Of a DNA stretch of 23,955 nt, positions 15,347 to 21,427 are shown in pieces (position 1 is the first letter of the stretch; every line of letters starts with the position of its first letter). This stretch comes from DATFGK01 sp046712825. Lineage in GTDB: Bacteria > Actinomycetota > AC-67. The notes beneath the pieces are model-generated. The model had not been told where the DNA came from, ran no database searches, and was given only the letters and a program-made list of their open reading frames with translations. Both the position numbers and the translations under genes were made by a program. The stretch spans positions 1-23,955 of the forward strand of contig JBKKCR010000220.1 in NCBI GenBank assembly GCA_046712825.1. The letters run 5' to 3'.

Positions 15347-16012
15347 TCAGCCCGGCAGCTCAACCCGGAATGTGCTCCCCTCTCCCGGCGCGCTTCTTGC
15401 CGTGAGCGTTCCGCCCATCACCTCGACGAGGCGCCGGGCGATGTAGAGGCCCAAGCCGAGTCCAGAGCCGCGCTCCCCCTTCGCGTTCGCGCCGGCGGAG
15501 AGCGGCTCGAAGGCGCCCGCGAGCCCTTGATCCGTGAATCCGACGCCGCGATCCGCCACCTCGACCCAGGCGATGCCGCCGGTAACTACCACCTCGTCCG
15601 AGGAGTGCTCGAGCGCGTTTTCGATGAGCCTTCTGATCACGTCCCCGAGCAGGATCGGATCGGCATCGATGATGACGTCCGGCGGGATCTCGACGCGGAC
15701 CCGGTCGCCGGCAAGTTCCCCGACGAGATCGGATAGCAGCACGCTTTGCGCGACGATGCCGGGGTCGCGGCGAAGGAGCCGGGTGGCCCTCACCAGATCT
15801 CGGATGGCGGCCTCGAGGCGCGCGGCCTGTCGGGAGATCGACTCGCCGAACTGGCGGAGCGTTTCGTCGTCGAGCTGCGACCCGCGCGAACGGATGGTTT
15901 CTCCGAGGCCGAGGATCGAGGCGACCGGGTTCAACAGGTCGTGGGTCGCCTGTTCGAGCAGGGTTCCGTCGTCGTCGTCTGCCGGGCGGCTCACCGCAGC
16001 CCAGTCAAGCAC
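15347..16012 (-). CDS. Soluble sensor histidine kinase (HisKA + HATPase)
   Basis: The protein has 221 residues from a GTG at 16012; a second GTG at 15994 is possible. It has no transmembrane or sensor domain. Residues 18-78 are a dimerisation helix hairpin with H24 in THDLLNPVASI, an H-box variant of HELRNPL. The ATPase domain has an N box LIENALEHS (129-137), G1 DRGVGF (154-159) and G2 GSGLGLGLYIA (182-192), so it should bind ATP. With no sensor it may be controlled by a partner protein. It lies 28 bases after the LPXTG gene. No response regulator is adjacent; the closest are at 19310-19999 and 20245-20754, and either could be its partner. The exact start is uncertain. Confidence 0.88.
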   Translation of the reverse strand: MLDWAAVSRPADDDDGTLLEQATHDLLNPVASILGLGETIRSRGSQLDDETLRQFGESISRQAARLEAAIRDLVRATRLLRRDPGIVAQSVLLSDLVGELAGDRVRVEIPPDVIIDADPILLGDVIRRLIENALEHSSDEVVVTGGIAWVEVADRGVGFTDQGLAGAFEPLSAGANAKGERGSGLGLGLYIARRLVEVMGGTLTARSAPGEGSTFRVELPG

Positions 16013-16040
16013 GGGCCGCGGTGAGCCGCCAGGAACTGCG

Positions 16041-18437
16041 CTACGCCGCCTCGTCCGGCGAGTAGGTCACCAGGTATCGGAGCCCGAGCCCCGCCAGCAC
16101 CAGGGCGATACCGAGCGCCATGAACAGTCCGACATCGGTCCCGGTCTTCGGCAGGATCTTGTTGCCCAAGACCTGGACGAGCCCGAGCGTGTGGGAATCG
16201 CTATCGGCGATGTCGTTCGGGAACCCGTCTGGGTGATACAGGACGCTCACCGTGTTCGCGAGCGTAGACGGGTTCGCCGGAGCGGTGATCGTCACCTGGA
16301 ACTGACAGGTCCCTCCCGGTTCGAGCGAGCCGCAATCGGCCGCGACCGCCTCGTCGGTGAGGTCGCCGAGCCCGGCCCAGCCGTTGCCCACGTCGGTCAT
16401 GCTCGCGAGCTCGAGCGCCGGGCTGTCCTCGGACGAGGTGTTGTTGATCGTGAACGTGTAGGTCAGCGGCTGGCCGACCGTCACGGTCGCCGGTCCGGCC
16501 TTGTCCACGGTGACGCTCGGCTGGAACAGGTTCACCGCGTGATCATCGGTGGAACTGATGTCGTTCGGGAACCCTTCCGGATGGTAGTGGACGGTGACGG
16601 TGTTGGGCAGCGGGTCGGGATCGCCCGCCTGCACAACCCGATCGGCGGTGAAGTTGCACTTGTCACCAGGTGAAAGCGTGTCACACCCGGCAGCCACAGC
16701 CGCATCCTCGAGATCGCCGAGCAACGAATCACTGATCGAGTCGAGCACCAGATCCGGCGAGTTATCGGACGAGGTGTTCTCGATCTCGAACGTGTAATGC
16801 GCGTTGTCGGTGACCTTCCCAAGCGTGTCTCCACCCTTGGTGATCGTCACGCTCGGCCCGAACAGATCCACCGAATGATCGTCCGTGTTACTGATGTCGT
16901 TCGGGAAGCCCTCCGGGTGATAGTGGACCGTCACCGTGTTGGGCAGCGGATTCGGGTCGTCGGCTTGCACGACGCGGTCCGCCGTGAAGGAACAGCTGTC
17001 GCCGGATGCGATCTGGTCACATGCCGCCGGCGCGTCGTCGGCCAGGTTCCCGAGCAGCGAGTCGCTGATCGAGTCCATGATCAGGTCCGGCGCGTCGTTC
17101 GAGGACGTGTTCGTGATCTCGAACGTGTAATGGACGTTGTCGCCGACCTTGGATTGCGCGTCGCCGCCCTTGACGACCTCGATCGACGGCTGGAACAGCT
17201 GCGTCGAGTGGCTGTCCGAGTCGCTAACATTGGTGCCGGTCAGGTTCGCCTTGTTGTCATAGACGATGTCTACCGTGTTCACGAGTGGATCGGGATCGTT
17301 CGCCTGCACCGTGTACGTCAGCTGGATCGTGCAGGACGCGCCCGGAGCCAAGGAGGCGCCGCACGTCGAGGACGTGATGTTCGCGTCGGAACCGTTGGTG
17401 AGGTTGCCGAGCACGTCGTCGATGATGCTCTCCTTGTAGAGCGTGATCGCTCCGGTGTTCTCGATCTCGATCGTGTAGTGCGCCTGGTCGCCGACCTTGG
17501 ACTGGGCGTCGCCGGTCTTGGTCACGGAGATGCCACACAGCGGGAACCCGCCGATCGCGAAGTCCTTGAGGCGCGCGTCGGTGGACTGCGAGGTGCGGGT
17601 CTCAGCGATGAAGGTTGTGATACAGGCCTGGTCGAGGCCGAGCTCGGTCAGGTTGATGCCGCCCTCGTAGAACTCCCCCGGAAGGAAGTCGGTCGAGCCA
17701 CTCTTGTCGAGGAACGACCACGGCGCGTCCTCGGTATCCGAGTTGACCAGGGCACAAAGGTCGTCGCCGGGGTCGGCTGCGTTGCAATCCGGGTCGCCCG
17801 AGGTCGTGACCTCATCGATCGGACCGTCCGAGCCGCCCGAGCCCACCCACGTGAAGACGCGGACATCCGGGACCGATCCGCCGTTGACGAAATCGCTCAA
17901 CACGAGGATGTCGCCGACCTGATGCTCGCCGACGACGCTGGAACCCACGATGCTGACGCTGCTCTGGGCGAACCAGAAGCCGACCTGAGCGTCGCCGCTC
18001 GCGTCGAAGCGGTCGAGCCCGAAGTAGACGATCAGATCACCGTCGGCGGCGACATAGGCGGCGGCGAACGCGTGCAGGATCTCGTCCTTATCTGGCGCCT
18101 CATCGGTGGTCGTGACAACCCACTCGTCGAAGTCCTTTATGTCCTTCGAGTCGCCGGTGTGGAGATAGGTCTTATCGACCGGCGCTTGGCCGTCCGTCAC
18201 GAACGCGGTCGCGATCGCGCCCGGGCCGATGTCGCTCCAGTCGTCGCCGGGTGCTCCGCTCGCCGTGGCATCACCGTCGAGCTCGAAGAGTCCTTCGTCG
18301 TGAACCGCGAACGCGGTCGGTCCCACGATGAAGAACGCCAGCAAGATCGCCAGCAACATCGCGCCGAGTCGTTGCGGTGCGGTCGGCCTGTGCGCTCGGC
18401 CGTTACCTCCAGCCTTGCGTGTACGGAAGATTCCCAT
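16041..18437 (-). CDS. LPXTG-anchored surface protein with four DUF11-like repeats
   Basis: The protein has 798 residues. GAAGGAG upstream of the ATG at 18437 supports the start. A basic n-region and MLLAILLAFFIVGPTAFA form the signal peptide (to about 44). Residues 45-300 are an Asp/Gly-rich domain with VYFGLDRFDASGDAQVGFWF, resembling a lectin or collagen-binding-like fold, and three cysteines. Four DUF11/CARDB-like Ig repeats follow (303-415, 417-526, 528-637, 639-753), repeats 2 and 3 nearly identical. The C-terminus has the sortase motif LPKTG (762-766) and a helix (about 770-790), but ends in YSPDEAA rather than the usual Arg/Lys-rich tail. No sortase gene is in the window. It sits 29 bases after the HD-GYP-like gene, so is probably co-transcribed with it. 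Probable role: stalk or adhesin on the cell wall. Confidence 0.9.
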   Translation of the reverse strand: MGIFRTRKAGGNGRAHRPTAPQRLGAMLLAILLAFFIVGPTAFAVHDEGLFELDGDATASGAPGDDWSDIGPGAIATAFVTDGQAPVDKTYLHTGDSKDIKDFDEWVVTTTDEAPDKDEILHAFAAAYVAADGDLIVYFGLDRFDASGDAQVGFWFAQSSVSIVGSSVVGEHQVGDILVLSDFVNGGSVPDVRVFTWVGSGGSDGPIDEVTTSGDPDCNAADPGDDLCALVNSDTEDAPWSFLDKSGSTDFLPGEFYEGGINLTELGLDQACITTFIAETRTSQSTDARLKDFAIGGFPLCGISVTKTGDAQSKVGDQAHYTIEIENTGAITLYKESIIDDVLGNLTNGSDANITSSTCGASLAPGASCTIQLTYTVQANDPDPLVNTVDIVYDNKANLTGTNVSDSDSHSTQLFQPSIEVVKGGDAQSKVGDNVHYTFEITNTSSNDAPDLIMDSISDSLLGNLADDAPAACDQIASGDSCSFTADRVVQADDPNPLPNTVTVHYHPEGFPNDISNTDDHSVDLFGPSVTITKGGDTLGKVTDNAHYTFEIENTSSDNSPDLVLDSISDSLLGDLEDAAVAAGCDTLSPGDKCNFTADRVVQAGDPDPLPNTVTVHYHPEGFPNDISSTDDHAVNLFQPSVTVDKAGPATVTVGQPLTYTFTINNTSSEDSPALELASMTDVGNGWAGLGDLTDEAVAADCGSLEPGGTCQFQVTITAPANPSTLANTVSVLYHPDGFPNDIADSDSHTLGLVQVLGNKILPKTGTDVGLFMALGIALVLAGLGLRYLVTYSPDEAA
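16179..17531 (-). repeat. Four tandem DUF11-like repeat units in the LPXTG protein gene
   Basis: Units are about 17193-17531, 16860-17189, 16527-16856 and 16179-16523. Units 2 and 3 share long identical protein strings such as TVTVHYHPEGFPNDIS and ADRVVQA, and DSISDSLLG, and are clearly similar at DNA level. Units 1 and 4 are more divergent. This looks like recent duplication of one unit. Confidence 0.85.
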
Positions 18438-18466
18438 CTCTGTGACTCCTTCTCCCCGGAATAGGT

Positions 18467-19186
18467 TCAGTTCGGATTCGTCATCTCTGCGAGCACTTCG
18501 ACGACCGTCGAGTTGAGCTTCCCGGCCGTCGCCTCTCGGCGGAGCTTGTCGATCGCTTCACTGGTTTCCACGGCCGGCCGATGCGGACGAACGTGCGTCA
18601 TGGCCTCGAACGTCTCGGCGACGGCGAGGATCTGCGCGCCTAGCGGAACGCGCTCCCCTCGGAGCTTGTCCGGATACCCGGTTCCGTCGAGCCGTTCGTG
18701 ATGCGCGCCGACCATCCGGCACGTCTCCGCATCGAGCCCCACCGTGGGCAGGAGCCGTTCACCGATCGTGGGATGACGCCGAAGCGGTCGGCGCTGCGCT
18801 TGCGGCAGCGCCTGTGGCTTCGCGAGCCGCTCCCAGTCGAGCATCAGCTCGCCGACGTCGTGCAAGCGAGCCGCCTCTTCGAGCCGCTCGGTCTCAATCG
18901 CGCCGAGGCCCATGCGAGCGGCGATCGCTCGGGCTCTGAGGGCGACCCGGCGCGAGTGTCCTTCGCGTCCGGTCTCGACCTCGACCATGCCGAGCAACGA
19001 CTCCAAGATCATCCGAGCGGCGTGGCGAACCTCCACACGCACACGGTCGATCTCGCCTCTGCTATCCGGAGCGGTGCGCTCCGCACGGCTGAGGCCGCGA
19101 AGCGCCTCATCTGTCGCCCGCACGGCTTCCAAAAGGACGCCGCGAACGCCGAATCTCGTCGGCCTCTCCAAGCTCGAGTTCCACAT
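18467..19186 (-). CDS. HD-GYP-like domain protein, probable c-di-GMP or nucleotide phosphohydrolase
   Basis: The protein has 239 residues. Residues 1-68 are helical with no recognised domain. The HD domain then has GHSRRV (H77), LHDVGEL (HD at 109-110), RRHP (H138), AHHERLDGTGYP (HH 162-163, D167, GYP), and AVAETFEAMT (189-197). This is the HD-GYP order, which in known members hydrolyses cyclic di-GMP. Two positions depart from the consensus: the lysine of HDIGK is glutamate, and the aspartate of the usual VADVYDAL is glutamate. It may therefore be weakly active, use another substrate, or act as a sensor. It lacks any transmembrane segment. An inverted repeat lies 7 bases before the ATG. It is probably in one operon with the LPXTG and histidine kinase genes downstream. 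Confidence 0.86.
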   Translation of the reverse strand: MWNSSLERPTRFGVRGVLLEAVRATDEALRGLSRAERTAPDSRGEIDRVRVEVRHAARMILESLLGMVEVETGREGHSRRVALRARAIAARMGLGAIETERLEEAARLHDVGELMLDWERLAKPQALPQAQRRPLRRHPTIGERLLPTVGLDAETCRMVGAHHERLDGTGYPDKLRGERVPLGAQILAVAETFEAMTHVRPHRPAVETSEAIDKLRREATAGKLNSTVVEVLAEMTNPN

Positions 19187-19192
19187 CCCGAA

Positions 19193-19207
19193 CCGTAGGA
19201 TCTACGG
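19193..19207 (-). promoter_or_regulatory. Perfect inverted repeat before the HD-GYP-like gene
   Basis: CCGTAG, three bases, CTACGG is a perfect six-base inverted repeat whose edge is seven bases from the ATG at 19186. On the minus strand TACGGT within it could also be a -10 hexamer for a leaderless message, so a protein bound here would block the promoter. It is an operator candidate only. Confidence 0.35.
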
Positions 19208-19309
19208 CGCAAGGGCGATAGCAGAGGAATGCCGAAAGGGCCTAGGTACTTGTGCAGAGACGACTCGCCCTGCTCTAACGGGATATGCGAGGGATCCTCC
19301 CGCGAACGG

Positions 19310-19999
19310 CTAGCGGGGCGGCTCGATCAATCTGATGCGGATCGCCTCGTGCACGGCCTCGACGCGGTTGTTCACCTGCAGCTTGCGATAGGTGTTCCCG
19401 ATGTGCGTGTTCACCGTGCGCTCGCTGATCCCGAGCTTGCTCGAGATCTGCCGCGCCGACGAACCGTTCGATAGCTCGATGAGCACCTCGCGCTCGCGCG
19501 GCGTCAGCAAGTAGTACACGTCCGCAGCGGCGCGCGCCTCCTCCGCGTATCGCGTGAACTGATCGAGCACCTTCCGAGCCAGACCCGCCTCGAGGAACGA
19601 CCCGCCTTGGGACACGACTTTGACCGCGTGCTGGATCCGGTCGAGCGGGGCGGACTTGGGCAGGTAGCCGCTGGCGCCGGCCTTGATCGCCTCGAAGATG
19701 ACCTCGCGATCCTCGTGAACGGTGAGGATGATCACCGCGGTGTTCGGGAGCTCGGCCTTGATCTGTCGGGTCGCCTCGATCCCGTCCATGGCGCCCGGCA
19801 TCTCGACGTCCATCAGGACGACCTCAGGGGCATGCAGGCGAGCGAGCTCCAAGGCATCCTCGCCGGTCGAGGCCTCGCCGATCACCTGTGCCCCGGGGAT
19901 GAGTGAGCAAAGCTGCACGACGCCGCTGCGAGAGATCGCATGGTCGTCGACGACCAATATCCTTATGGGGGCTTCCGCTTCCTCTTCACCGTTGGCCAT
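19310..19999 (-). CDS. NarL/FixJ-type response regulator
   Basis: The protein has 229 residues from the ATG at 19999; a longer frame from 20095 adds low-quality sequence. The receiver domain (about 12-130) begins IRILVVDDH, carries the phospho-acceptor D64 in VLMDVEMPG, T93 in ILTVHEDRE, and K115 in GYLPKSA. The LuxR-type DNA-binding domain has LTPREREVLIEL (165-176), then the helix-turn-helix ARQISSKLGISERTVNTHIGNTYRKL (182-207). It should be a phosphorylation-controlled transcription factor. The histidine kinase at 15347-16012 in the same block is a candidate partner. The gene is divergent from the CheY-like gene at 20245, with 245 bases between them, and 123 bases separate it from the HD-GYP-like gene downstream. 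Confidence 0.93.
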   Translation of the reverse strand: MANGEEEAEAPIRILVVDDHAISRSGVVQLCSLIPGAQVIGEASTGEDALELARLHAPEVVLMDVEMPGAMDGIEATRQIKAELPNTAVIILTVHEDREVIFEAIKAGASGYLPKSAPLDRIQHAVKVVSQGGSFLEAGLARKVLDQFTRYAEEARAAADVYYLLTPREREVLIELSNGSSARQISSKLGISERTVNTHIGNTYRKLQVNNRVEAVHEAIRIRLIEPPR

Positions 20000-20244
20000 G
20001 TCCGTGAGAAAGTACCACCGTTCGGTGGCCGTCCCCGGCTTCCAGGAGTCCCGGCTTGCCCCGGGATGCACAACGGCCGGCGGAGAACTGCCCATTCCCG
20101 GACACGACCGCCGATTGCCTCCCCAGCCGGGCGCGCGGGTCCCCCCGGAGTTCCCGGCGGACCTCCCACCTACAGTCGGCGTCCTAATCCGCCGAAAAAG
20201 GGAGCGCGGGGCCGGATGACCGGATGAAATGAAGGGAGCTTTGC

Positions 20245-20754
20245 GTGGGCAAGATTCTGATCGTCGACGATGAGGCGCCGATCCGGGCTCTCATGCGAGC
20301 CACCCTCACCATGGCCGGTCATCAAGTGGTCGAAGCTTCTGGGGGCGAGGAAGCGCTCGAAAAGATCAAGAAGACCGAGTTCGACCTCGTCGTGCTCGAC
20401 ATCATGATGCCGGTTACGGACGGCTACGAGGTTCTCGAGCGGGTCAAAGCCATGCCTTCAAGAGCCAACCTACCGATGATCGTCGTCACCGCCAAGCCCT
20501 ACGAGTCCGAGGGGATCATGCGCGAGATGACGGGCGGCGCGATCGATCACATCACGAAGCCGTTCGACCCGGCAGACCTCGAGGTAGCCGTGTCGAAGGC
20601 CCTGAGCGCCTCGGAATCTCAACTCGAACTGAAGCGCGGCATGATGACGCGCGGTGCGAATCTCTATGGGGCCGTCGACAAGATGCGCCAGTTGGGTGGC
20701 GAAGCCGAGGCCTCAGGTCGCCGAGGACGCAGCCTTCTCCGTCGCGACGACTGA
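20245..20754 (+). CDS. CheY-like single-domain response regulator with C-terminal extension
   Basis: The protein has 169 residues. AGGGAG seven bases before the GTG at 20245 supports the start. The receiver domain (1-122) has ILIVDDE with the acidic pair D8/D9, phospho-acceptor D52 in VVLDIMMP, T82 in IVVTAK and K105 in ITKPFDP. The remaining 45 residues are basic (GRRGRSLLRRDD) and hold no recognisable output domain. It may act through protein contact, or as a phosphate sink. It is on the plus strand, divergent from the NarL-type gene. A candidate -10 hexamer TACAGT lies at 20171-20176, without a good -35. An intrinsic terminator follows at 20775-20812. Confidence 0.93.
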   Translation: MGKILIVDDEAPIRALMRATLTMAGHQVVEASGGEEALEKIKKTEFDLVVLDIMMPVTDGYEVLERVKAMPSRANLPMIVVTAKPYESEGIMREMTGGAIDHITKPFDPADLEVAVSKALSASESQLELKRGMMTRGANLYGAVDKMRQLGGEAEASGRRGRSLLRRDD

Positions 20755-20762
20755 ATAAGATC

Positions 20763-20954
20763 TCAACGCGCCGGGCCCCGCCTTGAGCGGGGCTCTTCGC
20801 TTTCTCGGTTCTTGCGGCCGGGCGTGCGCGACTGCTCACCCTGATTGCGGGAGCTACCTGACCGTTGAACGACGCGGAGCCGGCCGGTCGAGCATCGGGT
20901 GCACCAGCGACCCCCGTCGAGACGGCCGCCGCACCACAAACATCTGGCATTCAA
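20763..20954 (-). CDS. Possible small zinc-ribbon protein
   Basis: This 63-residue ORF from a TTG at 20954 has two CxxC knuckles: C5-L-W-C8 followed by a short turn (GGRLDGGRW) and C18-T-R-C21. This spacing matches treble-clef or zinc-ribbon small proteins. The rest is Arg/Ser/Gly-rich and low in complexity. GGGGG lies about nine bases before the TTG. Against it: the TTG start is weak, its end covers the terminator hairpin of the convergent CheY-like gene, and the length is short. A cysteine pattern arising by chance cannot be excluded. Function is unknown. Confidence 0.4.
   Translation of the reverse strand: MNARCLWCGGRLDGGRWCTRCSTGRLRVVQRSGSSRNQGEQSRTPGRKNRESEEPRSRRGPAR
20775..20812 (+). 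terminator. Intrinsic terminator after the CheY-like gene
   Basis: GCCCCGC (20775-20781), loop CTTGA, GCGGGGC (20787-20793) form a perfect seven-base GC stem, followed by TCTTCGCTTTCT, a T-rich tail. It lies 20 bases after the stop. Confidence 0.75.
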
Positions 20955-21041
20955 AGCTATTTCCCCCTAACGGTCACCTCCGTCGTTCCCGCGTCCGGTT
21001 GCGAGGAAACCGAAGCAACCGCGGGCGTGGGCCTTGTTCCG

Positions 21042-21066
21042 GTGTCGTCTCGCGCCGCCTGGGTAG
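21042..21066 (+). promoter_or_regulatory. SigB/SigF-like promoter candidate
   Basis: GTGT (21042-21045), 15 bases, then GGGTAG (21061-21066) resembles the actinobacterial general-stress promoter GTTT-N15-17-GGGTA. It lies 34 bases before the ATG at 21101. Stress-regulated small basic proteins of this kind are often under such sigma factors. The -35 has one mismatch, so this is tentative. Confidence 0.3.
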
Positions 21067-21100
21067 GTCGATTGGAGAACACCGGAAGGGAGTGAGGACG

Positions 21101-21427
21101 ATGCCGCAGCGTTCATGGACCGCGAAGCGAGAGCGTCAGTACAAGCACATCAAAGCGGGACTGCTCGATCGAGGCGAGCCCGAGCCCGTCGCCGAGGAGG
21201 TTGCGGCGCGCACCGTGAACAAAGAACGTGCGCGTTCGGGTGAAGCCCGGCGGAAGAGCCGCACCTCCCTCAAGGACATCTCGTCGGGGCGCCGCGGAGG
21301 GCTGCGTTCCCACAGTGGGCCGGGCGGCCGAACCTACGATCAGCTCTACAACGAGGCGAAGCACAAGGGCATCGAGGGCCGATCGAAGATGAGCAAGAAG
21401 GAGTTGGAGCGCGCGGTCGGACGCTAG
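21101..21427 (+). CDS. Small basic stress/plasmid-stabilisation-like protein with Rho-N-like C-terminus
   Basis: The protein has 108 residues. GAGG four bases before the ATG at 21101 supports the start. It is strongly basic. Residues 5-45 (WTAKRERQYKHIKAGLLDRG...AARTVNKERARSGE) match the small family annotated in many soil actinobacteria and proteobacteria as plasmid stabilisation protein; that label is not evidence of a plasmid. Residues 79-107 (YDQLYNEAKHKGIEGRSKMSKKELERAV) resemble the Rho N-terminal helix-turn-helix or SAP-like motif that binds nucleic acid. A nucleic-acid-binding stress protein is a reasonable guess. Its last four bases overlap the convergent surface protein B gene. Confidence 0.8.
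   Translation: MPQRSWTAKRERQYKHIKAGLLDRGEPEPVAEEVAARTVNKERARSGEARRKSRTSLKDISSGRRGGLRSHSGPGGRTYDQLYNEAKHKGIEGRSKMSKKELERAVGR

Larger units (their letters stand above)
20755..21100. other. Region between CheY-like and stress-like genes
   Basis: This 346-base stretch contains the terminator of the CheY-like gene, a possible small zinc-ribbon ORF on the minus strand (20763-20954), a six-base stem at 20997-21020 (GGTTGC pairing with GCAACC) and a SigB/SigF-like promoter candidate at 21042-21066. Nothing else was seen. Confidence 0.5.

Noticed and set aside
16797..18464. 555-codon plus-strand open frame opposite the LPXTG gene
   Set aside because: It is made of RVRDL-type repeats that mirror the minus-strand repeats; it has no domain, and the minus strand has a ribosome-binding site, signal peptide and sorting signal.
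19230..19260. DevR/NarL-like binding site (CCTAGGCCC then TTTCGGCA on the minus strand)
   Set aside because: Resemblance to the GGGACTTTNGNCCC type site is partial and the palindrome is broken; not enough to call.
20552..20950. 132-codon minus-strand frame overlapping the CheY-like gene
   Set aside because: It reads the same DNA as the zinc-ribbon ORF in another frame, extends deep into the CheY-like gene, and has no motif.
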